From Nitrospirillum amazonense (GTDB taxonomy: Bacteria; Pseudomonadota; Alphaproteobacteria; Azospirillales; Azospirillaceae), in contig NZ_VITV01000006.1 in NCBI RefSeq assembly GCF_007828035.1, positions 62,001 through 126,000 of the forward strand: a DNA stretch of 64,000 nt, read 5' to 3'. Below, piece by piece: positions 1-8,977 of this stretch (within the stretch, counting starts at the first letter, position 1; the number at the start of each line of letters is the position of its first letter). A model generated the notes under the pieces. That model had not been told where the DNA came from. It saw nothing but the letters and a program-made list of their open reading frames with translations, and searched no databases. The translations under genes and the position numbers were made by a program.

Positions 1-2
1 TC

Positions 3-1001
3 GAGGTCGGCCGATTGCAGGGCACACGCGGGCAGCCCGCCATGCGCCTGGCCATCAATCCGGACGGTTGTTTCGCCATTGGGGTCAATGTCGACCGTGA
101 CCATGTGACCCTGGTGGTCCTGGACCTGCTGGGCCAGGTGCGGCACCGCGCCGTGCTGGAGGTGGACTTCCCCCTGCCCGACGCCGTCGCCGCCTTTTTC
201 AAGTCGCAGGTGGAGGAATTGGTGGAAAGCCAGGCCTTTCCCCGCAACCGCCTCATCGGCATTGGCGTGGCGCTACCCGATGATCTGGGCCGGGTGAACC
301 TGCCAAACCGGCCGAAGAGCTTTGAGGCGTGGAGCACGACGGACATCCCCGGCCTGTTCACCGCCACCCTGCCCCTGCCGGTGTTCATCGAAAACGACGC
401 GGCGGCGGCGGCCTTGGGGGAACTGCAGTTCGGCTACGGCCTGCGCGACCTGAGTTTTTTCTACGTGCTGATCAACCAGGGCCTGGGCGGCGGAATCGTC
501 ATCGACGGGCAGTACTTCAGGGGGGCCCAGGGCCGTAGCGGCGAATTGGGTTTTCTGCCCATCACCTCCCCCCGTACGCCGGCACGGACGTTGGAGGAGG
601 CGGTGTCACTCTCGGCCCTGTGCGCCTATCTGGCCGCCCGGGGCCGCGCCGTCACGCGGCCGGAACAGCTGCTGGATCTCGACACCGTGGGCCAGCAGCT
701 ACTGAACGATTGGCTGGACCTGGCCGCCGAGTTGCTGACCACACCCATTGTGGCAGTCAGTTGCCTGGTGAACCCAGAGGCGGTGTTCTTCGGCGGCCGC
801 CTGCCGGCCCCGCTGATCGACCGCCTGGCCCAGATGATCAATGACCGCCTGTGGGCGCACTCAGGCGCCATCCCCGTCATCGTTCCCGTCCGCCGCGCGG
901 CCACGGCCGTTGACGCGCCGGCGGTGGGGGCGGCCTTGTTGCCCTTCAATGACCGTCTGCTGCCATCCCGGACCACTCTCATGAAAACGGCAGCCGACTG
1001 A
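3..1001 (+). CDS. ROK-family transcriptional regulator, 5'-truncated by the window edge
   Basis: The frame is open from base 3 to the TGA at 999-1001, so the gene begins before the window. The visible part (about 333 codons) is the sugar-binding ROK half: an actin-like ATPase fold with GIGVALPDD, the acidic patch IENDAAAAALGE and the glycine loop NQGLGGGIVIDG. The zinc motif CxCGxxGCxE of ROK kinases is absent, which fits the repressor branch of the family. The residues before the ROK core (GRLQGTRGQPAMRLAINP) match the linker that normally follows a winged-helix DNA-binding domain, so that domain should lie upstream. A ROK kinase and a glycosidase follow on the same strand, so it probably controls this glycan locus in response to a sugar. 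An internal TTG at 15 could start a shorter protein, but that would lack any DNA-binding domain. Confidence 0.85.
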   Translation, partial: EVGRLQGTRGQPAMRLAINPDGCFAIGVNVDRDHVTLVVLDLLGQVRHRAVLEVDFPLPDAVAAFFKSQVEELVESQAFPRNRLIGIGVALPDDLGRVNLPNRPKSFEAWSTTDIPGLFTATLPLPVFIENDAAAAALGELQFGYGLRDLSFFYVLINQGLGGGIVIDGQYFRGAQGRSGELGFLPITSPRTPARTLEEAVSLSALCAYLAARGRAVTRPEQLLDLDTVGQQLLNDWLDLAAELLTTPIVAVSCLVNPEAVFFGGRLPAPLIDRLAQMINDRLWAHSGAIPVIVPVRRAATAVDAPAVGAALLPFNDRLLPSRTTLMKTAAD

Positions 1002-1142
1002 CTGTATTAATTATTTCATTTTGCCTTTTTAATGGGTATGGTTTGTTTAGGGAGACATCCGAAGGCCTCGAGCAAGGGAGGGGGCCCGGACAGCGCACCA
1101 TTCCCCCATCCGTTACCAGACGGCCTGCGAGAGGGCTTACGC

Positions 1143-2045
1143 ATGATTCAAATCGGGGTCGATTTCGGCGGCACGAAGATCGAGGCCGCCGCCCTGGATC
1201 TCAACGGCCGCTTCCTGTCGCGGCTGCGCGAACCCAATCCGGGCAGCTATGACGCCGCCATCGCCACCATCTGCCGTCTGATCCAAAAGGTGGAGGCGCA
1301 GGCGGGCACGCAGGGCACCGTGGGGATCGGCGTCCCAGGCTCGATTTCCCCCCAGACCGGCCTCATGCGCAACGCCAATTCGGTTTGGCTGAACGGTCGC
1401 GTCTTTCACAGCGATGTCGCCGCCGCCCTGGGCCGTGAGGTCAGGGTCGCCAATGACGCCAACTGCCTGGCCCTGTCCGAGGCCGTGGACGGCGCCGCCG
1501 CCGGCGCGCGCATCGCCTTCGCCGTCATCCTCGGCACCGGCTGCGGCAGCGGCCTCGTGATCGATGGCCGTCTGATCGAGGGCGCCAATGGACTGGCCGG
1601 GGAATTGGGCCATATCTCCTTGCCTTGGCCCAAGGCGGATGAGGTGCCGGCGCCCGACTGCTGGTGCGGCAACAAGGGCTGCCTGGAAACCTGGGTGTCC
1701 GGCACCGGCTTGAGCCGGGAGTTCCGGGCGGTCACCGGCCGCAAGTTGGATGCCGAAACCATCATCCAGAGCATGCGCCGCAACGAGCCGGATGCCGTCG
1801 CCGCCTTTGATCGCTTCATCGACCGGCTAGGCCGCGGCCTGGCCGTGGTCAGCAACATCGTCGATCCGGACGTCTTCGTCTTCGGCGGTGGCCTGTCTAA
1901 CGTCACCGAAATCTACGACCGGCTGGCCGGCGCCATCCGGCCCTATCTCTTCACCGATGTCTGGGAAGCGAAACTGGTCCCGGCCCGGTGGGGTGATTCC
2001 TCCGGCGTGCGCGGCGCCGCCCGACTGTGGGAACGCACGCTGTAA
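1143..2045 (+). CDS. ROK-family sugar kinase (fructokinase / N-acetylglucosamine kinase type)
   Basis: This 300-residue protein opens with the phosphate-binding motif IGVDFGGTKIE. It carries the ROK zinc motif CWCGNKGCLETW, preceded by GELGHISLP, so it should be a cytoplasmic ATP-dependent hexose kinase. The catalytic Asp is in VANDANCLALSEA. Sequence alone does not separate fructose, glucose, mannose or GlcNAc as substrate. With mannosidases and fucosidases nearby, mannose or an N-acetylhexosamine is a reasonable guess. The ATG at 1143 was chosen because the ROK fold begins there and a GAGAGGG ribosome site lies just upstream. An in-frame ATG at 1032 would add 37 residues of non-family sequence. 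The stop overlaps the next start (TAATG), which indicates translational coupling. Confidence 0.88.
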   Translation: MIQIGVDFGGTKIEAAALDLNGRFLSRLREPNPGSYDAAIATICRLIQKVEAQAGTQGTVGIGVPGSISPQTGLMRNANSVWLNGRVFHSDVAAALGREVRVANDANCLALSEAVDGAAAGARIAFAVILGTGCGSGLVIDGRLIEGANGLAGELGHISLPWPKADEVPAPDCWCGNKGCLETWVSGTGLSREFRAVTGRKLDAETIIQSMRRNEPDAVAAFDRFIDRLGRGLAVVSNIVDPDVFVFGGGLSNVTEIYDRLAGAIRPYLFTDVWEAKLVPARWGDSSGVRGAARLWERTL

Positions 2046-4393
2046 TGCTGCCCCCTCGGCTCTGGGCCGCGGTGGTCATGGCCGCCATGGCCGCTGCCGT
2101 GTCACCCATCGCAGAGGCCGCATCTCCCCTGGACTTGTCGGCGGCTGTGGTCGTGGCCCCTGGGGTCGAGGGACCGGAGGCCGCCGCCATCGACATGCTG
2201 GTGGATGAGGTCCGCAAGCGTACCGGCATTGCCTTGTCCCAGGTGCCAGTGGCACCCGACACGCCGGCGCGCATCGTCATCACGCATGCGGTTGGTAAAC
2301 CGGAAGGCTATCGCCTCACGACCCGACAGCAGGGACAGCGGATCGTGCTGACGATCGCCGGCAACGATAGCCGGGGCGTGCTGTTTGGCATCGGGCACCT
2401 GCTGCGCACCCTGTCGATGACCCCGGGCCACATCGTCCTGGACCAACCGCTGAACCTGTCCACCAGCCCGAACCAACCGGTACGCGGCCACCAGATCGGC
2501 TACCGCTACAAGAACAACACCTATGACGCCTGGACGCTGCCGCAATTCGAGCAGCAGATCCGCGACCTGGCGGTGTTCGGCGCCAACGCCGTCCAGCTGA
2601 TCGCCCCGGCGTCGGACGACGCGCCCAGCAGCCCTCTGTTCCCCGCGCCGGCCCTGGAAACCACCCTGGGCATCGCCCGTCTGCTGGACAAGTACGGCCT
2701 GGATTGCGACCTGTTTTACCCGGAAATGCGCCAGGACTATGCAGATCCGGCCACGGTGGCGGCGGAGCTGGCGGCGTTCGAGGATCTGGTGCGGCGCTTC
2801 CCCCACCTGCACGCCGTCTACGTCCCGGGCGGCGACCCGGGCCATACGCCACCGGACCTGCTATTCCCCCTGCTGGAGCGGCAGGCGCGGATCCTGCGGC
2901 GGTATCACCCCGGGGCCCAGCTGTGGGTATCGGGCCAGGGATTTGACGAGGCGCACTACGAAGCCTTCTACCGCCTGCTGGCGCGGCGCCCCGCCTGGCT
3001 GACCGGGGTGTTTTTCGGCCCGCAGTCGCGCGATCCGTTGCCCGTGCAGCGCGGCCGCATTCCCCGGCGCTATCCCATCCAGTTTTATCCTGACATCGGC
3101 CACACCCTGCACGCCCAGTTCCCCGTGCCGCACTGGGATTCGGCCTTCGCCCTGCTGGAGGGGCGGGAGCCCATCAACCCCCGCCCCCGGGATGAAACCC
3201 TCATCTTCCGCCACTTCGCCAGCCTGACGGCCGGGTTCGTGACCTATTCGGAAGGGGTGAACGACGATGTCAACAAGGTGCTGTGGACGCGCCTGGGCTG
3301 GAACGCCGCCACCCCGCCGGAAGAGACGCTGCGCGACTACGCCCACTATTCCCTGGGCGGGGCGGAAGGAGACCAACTGGCCGCCCTGATTCTGGCGCTG
3401 GAGCGCAACTGGTCAGGCCCCATCAAGGACAACAGCGGTATCGCCGCCACGCTGCAGGGCTTCCAGGGCCTGAAGGAACGTTCCGGCCTGAAGGACAACT
3501 GGCGCTTCGAGTCCCTGCTCTACCGTGCCACCTACGATGCTTACGCCCAGGCGCGGGCCCGGGCGGAGGCGCGGCGCGAGGCCAAGGCCCTGGACGCCCT
3601 GGCCCAGGCACCCGCCCGGGACAGCCGCGACGCCATGGCGGCGGCGACCGCCGCCCTCGCCCAACCTGACGATGCCGAAACCGGCCGGCTGCGCGACCAG
3701 CTGTTCGACCTGGCCGGCCGCCTTTACGCGCATGTGGGATTGCAGTTGAGCGTTCCCCGCTACGGCGCCTCGGGCGTCGAGCGGGGCGCCAACCTGGACC
3801 GGGTGGACACCAGCCTGAACGACCGTGTCTGGTTGACACGGCGCTTCGCGGACATCGCCGAACTGCCGGATGAGATGACGCGCCAGGCGCGCCTGGCCGA
3901 GATCGTCACCTGGCGGCACCCGGTACCGGGCAGCCTGTACGATGACCTGGGGAACCCGGAGCAAGAGCCGCACCTGGTGCGGGGCAAGGCCTACGGCCAG
4001 GATCCGGAACTGTACGACAGCGCCATCGACGGCATCGCCGACCGGACCCCGGATGACGGCTGGCGCCTGTCCTGGATCACCTATGCCGAGACGCTGTATG
4101 AGCGCCCCATCCACCTGCGGTACCAGCGGCTGGATCCCAAGCGCCATTACACCCTGCGCGTCACCTATGCGGGCGAGGATTACGCCCTGCCCATGCGCCT
4201 GACGGCCAACGGTGGCATCGAGATCCATGCGGCCCTGCCCAGGCCGGCGAACCCGGCGACCCTGGATTTCGACATTCCCCAACAGGCCACCCGCAACGGC
4301 CGGCTGGACCTGGAATGGACGCGGCCCCCAGGCCTGGGCGGCAGCGGACGGGGACACCAGGTGGCCGAGGCCTGGCTGATCCCCCGGCCCTGA
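2045..4393 (+). CDS. Exported putative glycoside hydrolase with GH67N/GH20b-type N-terminal domain
   Basis: This 782-residue protein has a clear Sec signal peptide (about residues 1-25, ending SPIAEA). A mixed alpha/beta domain follows (about 30-135) with the pattern NDSRGVLFGIGHLL, typical of the N-terminal domain shared by GH67 alpha-glucuronidases and GH20 hexosaminidases. The next 350 residues look like a TIM barrel (VRGHQIGYRYKNNTYDAW, then repeated FGANAVQLI and GLDCDLFYPEM elements). The C-terminal 200 residues look like a beta-rich accessory domain. I cannot assign a GH family or substrate with certainty. An alpha-glucuronidase-like or hexosaminidase-like role in the periplasm is inferred. 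The ATG at 2045 overlaps the stop of the ROK kinase and places the signal peptide exactly at the N-terminus. The gene ends 5 bp from the convergent fucosidase gene. Confidence 0.7.
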   Translation: MLPPRLWAAVVMAAMAAAVSPIAEAASPLDLSAAVVVAPGVEGPEAAAIDMLVDEVRKRTGIALSQVPVAPDTPARIVITHAVGKPEGYRLTTRQQGQRIVLTIAGNDSRGVLFGIGHLLRTLSMTPGHIVLDQPLNLSTSPNQPVRGHQIGYRYKNNTYDAWTLPQFEQQIRDLAVFGANAVQLIAPASDDAPSSPLFPAPALETTLGIARLLDKYGLDCDLFYPEMRQDYADPATVAAELAAFEDLVRRFPHLHAVYVPGGDPGHTPPDLLFPLLERQARILRRYHPGAQLWVSGQGFDEAHYEAFYRLLARRPAWLTGVFFGPQSRDPLPVQRGRIPRRYPIQFYPDIGHTLHAQFPVPHWDSAFALLEGREPINPRPRDETLIFRHFASLTAGFVTYSEGVNDDVNKVLWTRLGWNAATPPEETLRDYAHYSLGGAEGDQLAALILALERNWSGPIKDNSGIAATLQGFQGLKERSGLKDNWRFESLLYRATYDAYAQARARAEARREAKALDALAQAPARDSRDAMAAATAALAQPDDAETGRLRDQLFDLAGRLYAHVGLQLSVPRYGASGVERGANLDRVDTSLNDRVWLTRRFADIAELPDEMTRQARLAEIVTWRHPVPGSLYDDLGNPEQEPHLVRGKAYGQDPELYDSAIDGIADRTPDDGWRLSWITYAETLYERPIHLRYQRLDPKRHYTLRVTYAGEDYALPMRLTANGGIEIHAALPRPANPATLDFDIPQQATRNGRLDLEWTRPPGLGGSGRGHQVAEAWLIPRP

Positions 4394-4398
4394 GGCCG

Positions 4399-6528
4399 TC
4401 AGCGGATCACGACACCCAGCTCGGCGAAGGCCACCTGGCCCTCGCCCCCCGCGGCCCGGGTGATTTCCAACCGCAGGAAGCGGCCGATGCGCACCTCGGG
4501 GAACATCACGCGCTGCTCACCCGTGTTGGCGGCGATGTTGGCGAACTCCCCCGCCACCACCGGCCCCCAGGTCTTGCCATCGGCGCTGACCTGGAAGCGG
4601 TAGTCGCCCGGCGCGCCCACCCCCGGGGGACGCTGGCCCGCCGGCAGCAGGGTGACACCCTTCAGCGGGCGTATGGCCCCCAAATCCACCACGACCTCAT
4701 GCGGCAAGCCCCGCCCGCCGGTGACCCACAGGCTGCCGAGGTCGTCATCGATGATCGCCTCGGCCCCCGGCGCCGTGGCCGACACCACTCGCCAGTCCGC
4801 CTTGGACACGTCGAACCGGCGCATGGCGACGCCGCTGCTGGCACCAGTGCGCGGCAGGTGGCAGATGGCCTGGACGATACCGCCATCCGGCAAGGGGAAG
4901 GGATCCTGGTAAAGGGGGGAGCGTAGGCTCGGAACCTCGCCATCGGTGGTGTAGTGCAGGATGGCGCCCGGGATGTCGCTGGACAGCGCGACCAGGCCCC
5001 GGCGGTCGCGGCGGATGCCCGGTTCCTCCACCAGGTCGGGCAGGTGGAACAGCGCCACCTCGCGGATGGCCGGGCAAGCGTCCGCGTCCAGGATGCGCAG
5101 GCGCAGCCGGGTGGTGCTGACCGGCGCGGGCAGGCGCACCAGGCGCTGGCTGCCGATGGCGGTGTAGCGGGCGAGTTCCGCCCAGTTGCCCTGCCCGTCG
5201 TCCCAAACTTCCAGCGTGAAGGCGCCGATCCGCTGGCCCAGCGGCAAATATTCGCGCAGGCGCACGACGTTGAAGGTGCGCGCCTGGGGCCATTCCAGTG
5301 TCAGGTCGGCGGCGTGGGCGGTATCCGGCGGCGCCCAATAGCTGTCCGCCCGCCCATCCAGGACGTTGCCGGGGTCAAAACCGGGCCCGCGTACGGCATT
5401 CGCCTGGACCACGGCCCCTTGGGCCAGGTCCGTGCCGAAGGTGGCGCGCAGCAGATCGCCCCAGCCTTTCAGCACGCTGGCGTCATGGTCCGGAATGCGG
5501 CCGCGCCGGTCCGGCGGCAGGTTCAGGATCAGGTTGGCGCCCCGGCCGACGGACTCGAAATAGATCCGTGTCAGGCGCCCCACCGACTTCACGTCGGCAT
5601 CCTCGCGCGCATGCCAGAACCAGCCGGGCCGCAGGGAAACGTCCACCTCCGCCGGGCGCCAGTGCGTCCCGCCGCGCACGCCATGCTCCCCAATCTCCTG
5701 TGTGTAGGGGGTATCGCCCACCGTGGCGCGGCAGGGGTCGCCGGCATACCCTTCCTCATTGCCAACCCAGCGCGCATCGGCGCCCCAAGGCCCATGGGCG
5801 TCGCGGCCCCAATTGCCCCAGATGACGGCGTCCGGCTGGTATTGCCGCACCAGGGCCCAGGTGTTGGTCCAGTCGTAATAGCTTTCGGCGTCGATGGAGC
5901 GCTTTTCCCGCGCCCCGCCGTAATAGCCGTCGCCCCCGTTGGCGCCATCGAACCACATCTCGAACAGGGGGCCGTAGCCTGTCAGCAGCTCACGCAGCTG
6001 ATTGTGATAATAGGTGATGTAGGCGGGCCGGCCATACTCCGCGTGGTTGCGATCCCAGGGGGAAAGGTAGAGGCCAAACCGCAGGCCGGCCCGGCGGCAG
6101 GCGGCCGCCATCTCCCCCACGATGTCGCCCTGCCCGTTCTTGTAGGGGCTGTTGCGGATGCAGTGCTCGGTATGCCGCGTGGGCCAGAGGCAGAAGCCGT
6201 CGTGGTGCTTGGCGGTCAGGATCAGGCCCGTCAAGCCCGCCGCCTTGGCGGCCCCGGCGATCTGGTCGGCGCTGAAGTCCGTGGGGTTGAACAGGGCTGG
6301 CGATTCATCGCCATAGCCCCATTCCCGATCCGTGAAGGTGTTGATGCTGAAATGGACGAAGGCGTAGGCCGCCATTTCATGCCAGGCCAACTGCCGTGCC
6401 GTCGGCACCGCCCCCCAGGGTTGCGGCGCCGGCACCTGCCCCGCCGAGGCGCCCACCAGGGACAGCGCGCTGGAGGCGGCACCGGTCGCCAGGACGGCAC
6501 GGCGCGACGGCAGGAACGGGCGGGACAT
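4399..6528 (-). CDS. Alpha-L-fucosidase (GH29), Tat-exported, with C-terminal F5/8C modules
   Basis: This 709-residue secreted enzyme should release terminal L-fucose. The N-terminus carries a twin-arginine signal (SRRAVLATG, residues 8-16). The GH29 barrel spans about residues 35-350 and shows TAKHHDGFCLW (about 105-115) and the nucleophile region FEMWFDGANG, with the catalytic Asp near residue 194. An F5/8C-like galactose-binding domain (about 370-480) follows, then a chitobiase-type C-terminal segment (GAILHYTTDGEVPSLRS) and a second F5/8C-like domain to the end. Such modules usually anchor the enzyme on glycans. The ATG at 6528 follows a GGGGAG ribosome site. The upstream gap holds an AT-rich palindrome (6552-6582), so the gene probably has its own promoter although it lies behind the mannosidase genes. 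Confidence 0.92.
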   Translation of the reverse strand: MSRPFLPSRRAVLATGAASSALSLVGASAGQVPAPQPWGAVPTARQLAWHEMAAYAFVHFSINTFTDREWGYGDESPALFNPTDFSADQIAGAAKAAGLTGLILTAKHHDGFCLWPTRHTEHCIRNSPYKNGQGDIVGEMAAACRRAGLRFGLYLSPWDRNHAEYGRPAYITYYHNQLRELLTGYGPLFEMWFDGANGGDGYYGGAREKRSIDAESYYDWTNTWALVRQYQPDAVIWGNWGRDAHGPWGADARWVGNEEGYAGDPCRATVGDTPYTQEIGEHGVRGGTHWRPAEVDVSLRPGWFWHAREDADVKSVGRLTRIYFESVGRGANLILNLPPDRRGRIPDHDASVLKGWGDLLRATFGTDLAQGAVVQANAVRGPGFDPGNVLDGRADSYWAPPDTAHAADLTLEWPQARTFNVVRLREYLPLGQRIGAFTLEVWDDGQGNWAELARYTAIGSQRLVRLPAPVSTTRLRLRILDADACPAIREVALFHLPDLVEEPGIRRDRRGLVALSSDIPGAILHYTTDGEVPSLRSPLYQDPFPLPDGGIVQAICHLPRTGASSGVAMRRFDVSKADWRVVSATAPGAEAIIDDDLGSLWVTGGRGLPHEVVVDLGAIRPLKGVTLLPAGQRPPGVGAPGDYRFQVSADGKTWGPVVAGEFANIAANTGEQRVMFPEVRIGRFLRLEITRAAGGEGQVAFAELGVVIR

Positions 6529-6551
6529 CGGCAGGCTCCCCGGTATGGCTT

Positions 6552-6582
6552 ATCATTAATGAAACTGAATTAAATTAATGAT
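6552..6582. promoter_or_regulatory. AT-rich inverted repeat upstream of the GH29 gene (candidate operator)
   Basis: ATCATTAAT (6552-6560) and ATTAATGAT (6574-6582) form perfect 9-bp arms around 13 bases. The element lies 24 bp before the fucosidase ATG and downstream of the GH92 stop. Its size and A+T richness resemble operators of ROK-type repressors. A related run with ATTAATTATTTCAT occurs at about 1006-1020, after the truncated ROK gene. The binding protein is inferred. Confidence 0.5.
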
Positions 6583-6609
6583 GCCATGCTTGCGGAAGCG
6601 TTTAAAGAC

Positions 6610-8949
6610 CTAAACCCGCGTGGCGGTGAAGGACGGCGGCCGATCCTCCGCCGCGGCACCAAAGCGTGGGTTGGGCCTGGATCCCATGGTGAAGACCAGG
6701 CGGCCGCCCTGCACCAAGTCGGCATGCCGGATCCATGTCCGGGTATAGGGCTTGCCCTGCCAGGCGACCGACTGAATGTAGGGGCTGTCCGGGCCGTTGC
6801 CGATGGCCTCGATGGTCAGGGTCCGCCCCTCCCCCACCGTCACGTCCACCCGGTCGAACAGAGGGGAGCCGAAGACGTAGATTGGGGTAACCGGATCGAC
6901 GGCGTACAGGCCCAAGGCACTCATCAGGTACCAGGCGCTCATCTGGCCGCAATCCTCATTTCCGGCCAGGCCGTCGGGATCCGCCCGGTACATGGTCTTC
7001 AGCAGGCTGCGCACACGCGCCTGGGCCTTATGGTGGGCGCCGGTGTAGGCGTAGAGATAGGCGATGTGGTGGCTGGGCTCATTGCCATGGGCGTATTGGC
7101 CCACCAGGCCGGCGATGTCGGGGGGGGCGTCGTCCGGCAGCTCGGAACTGGTGGTGAACAGCTCATCCAGCTTGGCCTCGAACGCCGCCGGGCCGCCGAA
7201 CATCTCCATATAGCCGTAGATGTCATGCTGGTTCAGGAAGGTGGCCTGCCAGGCATTGCTTTCCGTGAAGTCGCGCCACTTGCGGCTATGGCCCATGCCG
7301 CGCGGGTCGAAGGGCTGGGCCCAGCTTCCGTCGGTAAAGCGCGGGCGCATGAAGGTCACGTCGCGGTCGAACAGGTTGCGGTAATTCAGGGAGCGTCGGC
7401 GCAGCGCGTTGGCGTCGTCCGCCGCCCCGACGGCATCGCCCAGGCGGGCGATGGCCCAGTCGTCATAGGCATACTCCAGTGTCTTGCTGACCGCCTCTTC
7501 CACCGTGTCGCTGGGGATGTAGCCCAGGCGCCGGTATTCCGGCAGACCGCTGGTCTGGGCCTGGAAGGCCTGCTTGCGGAAAACGGGCCAGGCCGCCTTG
7601 TAGTCGACGCCGGGTATGTTCTTGGCCGCCGCCTCGGCCACCACCACCGCCGAATGCCAGCCGATCATGCAGCCTGTCTCGGTACCCTGCAGAGGCCATA
7701 CGGGCGGACCAGCGGGGCTTTCCTCCGCCATGCGCACCAGCCCACCGACGATGTCGCCCACACGGCCGGGCGGCTGGGCCAGGGTGAACAGCGGATGCAA
7801 GGCGCGATAGGTGTCCCATAGGGAATATGTGGAGTAGTTGTTGGCCCCCGCCGGCAACTGGCGCACCGTGCTGTCCATGGCGCGATAGCGGCCGTCCACG
7901 TCGCTGAACAGCGTGGGCGCCAGCAGGGCGTGGTAGAGGGCGGTGTAGAAGATCTTGATGTCGGCGGCGTCACCGCCCTTGGTGATGGCCAGCCGGCCCA
8001 GTTCCGCCTCCCACGCCGCGGCCGCCGCCGCGCGCACACCGTCGAAATCCCAGCCCGGAATTTCCGTGTCCAGGTTGCGCAGGGCGCCGTCGATGTCCAC
8101 AGCCGACAGCCCCACCTTGACCAGCAGAGGGCCGCTGTGGGCGTCGGGCAGGTCCAGCACGCACTTCAGCGCCGCCCCTTCGACATCCTGCGCGCCCTCA
8201 GGCATGGCGTGGTCGTTGCTGTAGAACCACGCGCCGGCGAAGGGGCGCGACAGCTTCATCGCGAAGTAGATGACCCGCCCCTGCCCCCATTGATGGACAT
8301 GACGGCCGCCCACCAGCGTGTCCTTGCCCACCAGGCGTAGCGAGGCGCCCGTAATACGGGTGACGGAGCCGGCAGGGTCCTGGAAGCCGTGGGCGAGGTC
8401 GATCAGCAGGTGGGCGCCGGCCGTGTCAGGGAAGTGGTAACGGTGCAGGCCGGCCCGCGCCGTGGCCGTCAACTCCGCTTCGATGCCGCTGTCCTTCAGC
8501 CGCACGCGGTAGTAACCGGGCGCCGCCTGTTCGTCCGCATGGTCGAAGCGGGCGCGGTATCCTTCATCCGGGCTTTCCAGCGTCCCGGGGTCCAGGCGGA
8601 CGGGGCCGACCCGGGGCACCACCAGCACGTCCAGCATGTCGCCCACGCCGGTGCCGCTGAGATGGGTGTGGGAAAAGCCCAGAAGGCTGCGATCCTGGAT
8701 ATGATAGCCGGAGCAGGCGTCCCAACCGGCGGTGTTGGTGTCGGGGCTCAGCTGCACCATGCCGAAGGGCACGGTGGCGCCGGGGTAGGTGTGACCATGG
8801 CCGCCAGTGCCGATGAAGGGGTCGACGTGGCGGCAAAAGCCCCCGCCGGCTTTCGGCCCCGTGCCGGCGACCGCGGTGCCGACACCGCCCGCCAGCGGCA
8901 CCAGGGCCGCGGCGGCCACACCGCCCAGCAGGTCACGCCGTGTCATCAT
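6610..8949 (-). CDS. GH92 alpha-mannosidase, Tat-exported
   Basis: This protein of about 779 residues belongs to the calcium-dependent GH92 family, which removes alpha-1,2-, 1,3- or 1,4-linked mannose from N-glycans and mannans. Family signatures are visible: GGHGHTYPGATVPFGM near the N-terminus, SGYHIQD, LSGTGVGDM, and the region GNEDCGQMSAWYLMSALG containing the conserved acidic residues. The N-terminus MTRRDLLGGVAAA is a twin-arginine signal. The double ATG at 8949/8946 was chosen because GGAGGG lies 7 nt upstream. An ATG at 8970 is in frame but would bury the signal. It starts 28 bp after the GH125 stop, so the two mannosidases are probably one transcript. Which linkage it cleaves cannot be told from sequence. 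Confidence 0.92.
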   Translation of the reverse strand: MMTRRDLLGGVAAAALVPLAGGVGTAVAGTGPKAGGGFCRHVDPFIGTGGHGHTYPGATVPFGMVQLSPDTNTAGWDACSGYHIQDRSLLGFSHTHLSGTGVGDMLDVLVVPRVGPVRLDPGTLESPDEGYRARFDHADEQAAPGYYRVRLKDSGIEAELTATARAGLHRYHFPDTAGAHLLIDLAHGFQDPAGSVTRITGASLRLVGKDTLVGGRHVHQWGQGRVIYFAMKLSRPFAGAWFYSNDHAMPEGAQDVEGAALKCVLDLPDAHSGPLLVKVGLSAVDIDGALRNLDTEIPGWDFDGVRAAAAAAWEAELGRLAITKGGDAADIKIFYTALYHALLAPTLFSDVDGRYRAMDSTVRQLPAGANNYSTYSLWDTYRALHPLFTLAQPPGRVGDIVGGLVRMAEESPAGPPVWPLQGTETGCMIGWHSAVVVAEAAAKNIPGVDYKAAWPVFRKQAFQAQTSGLPEYRRLGYIPSDTVEEAVSKTLEYAYDDWAIARLGDAVGAADDANALRRRSLNYRNLFDRDVTFMRPRFTDGSWAQPFDPRGMGHSRKWRDFTESNAWQATFLNQHDIYGYMEMFGGPAAFEAKLDELFTTSSELPDDAPPDIAGLVGQYAHGNEPSHHIAYLYAYTGAHHKAQARVRSLLKTMYRADPDGLAGNEDCGQMSAWYLMSALGLYAVDPVTPIYVFGSPLFDRVDVTVGEGRTLTIEAIGNGPDSPYIQSVAWQGKPYTRTWIRHADLVQGGRLVFTMGSRPNPRFGAAAEDRPPSFTATRV

Positions 8950-8977
8950 GGGAAGGCCCTCCATCATCATCGCTGGC

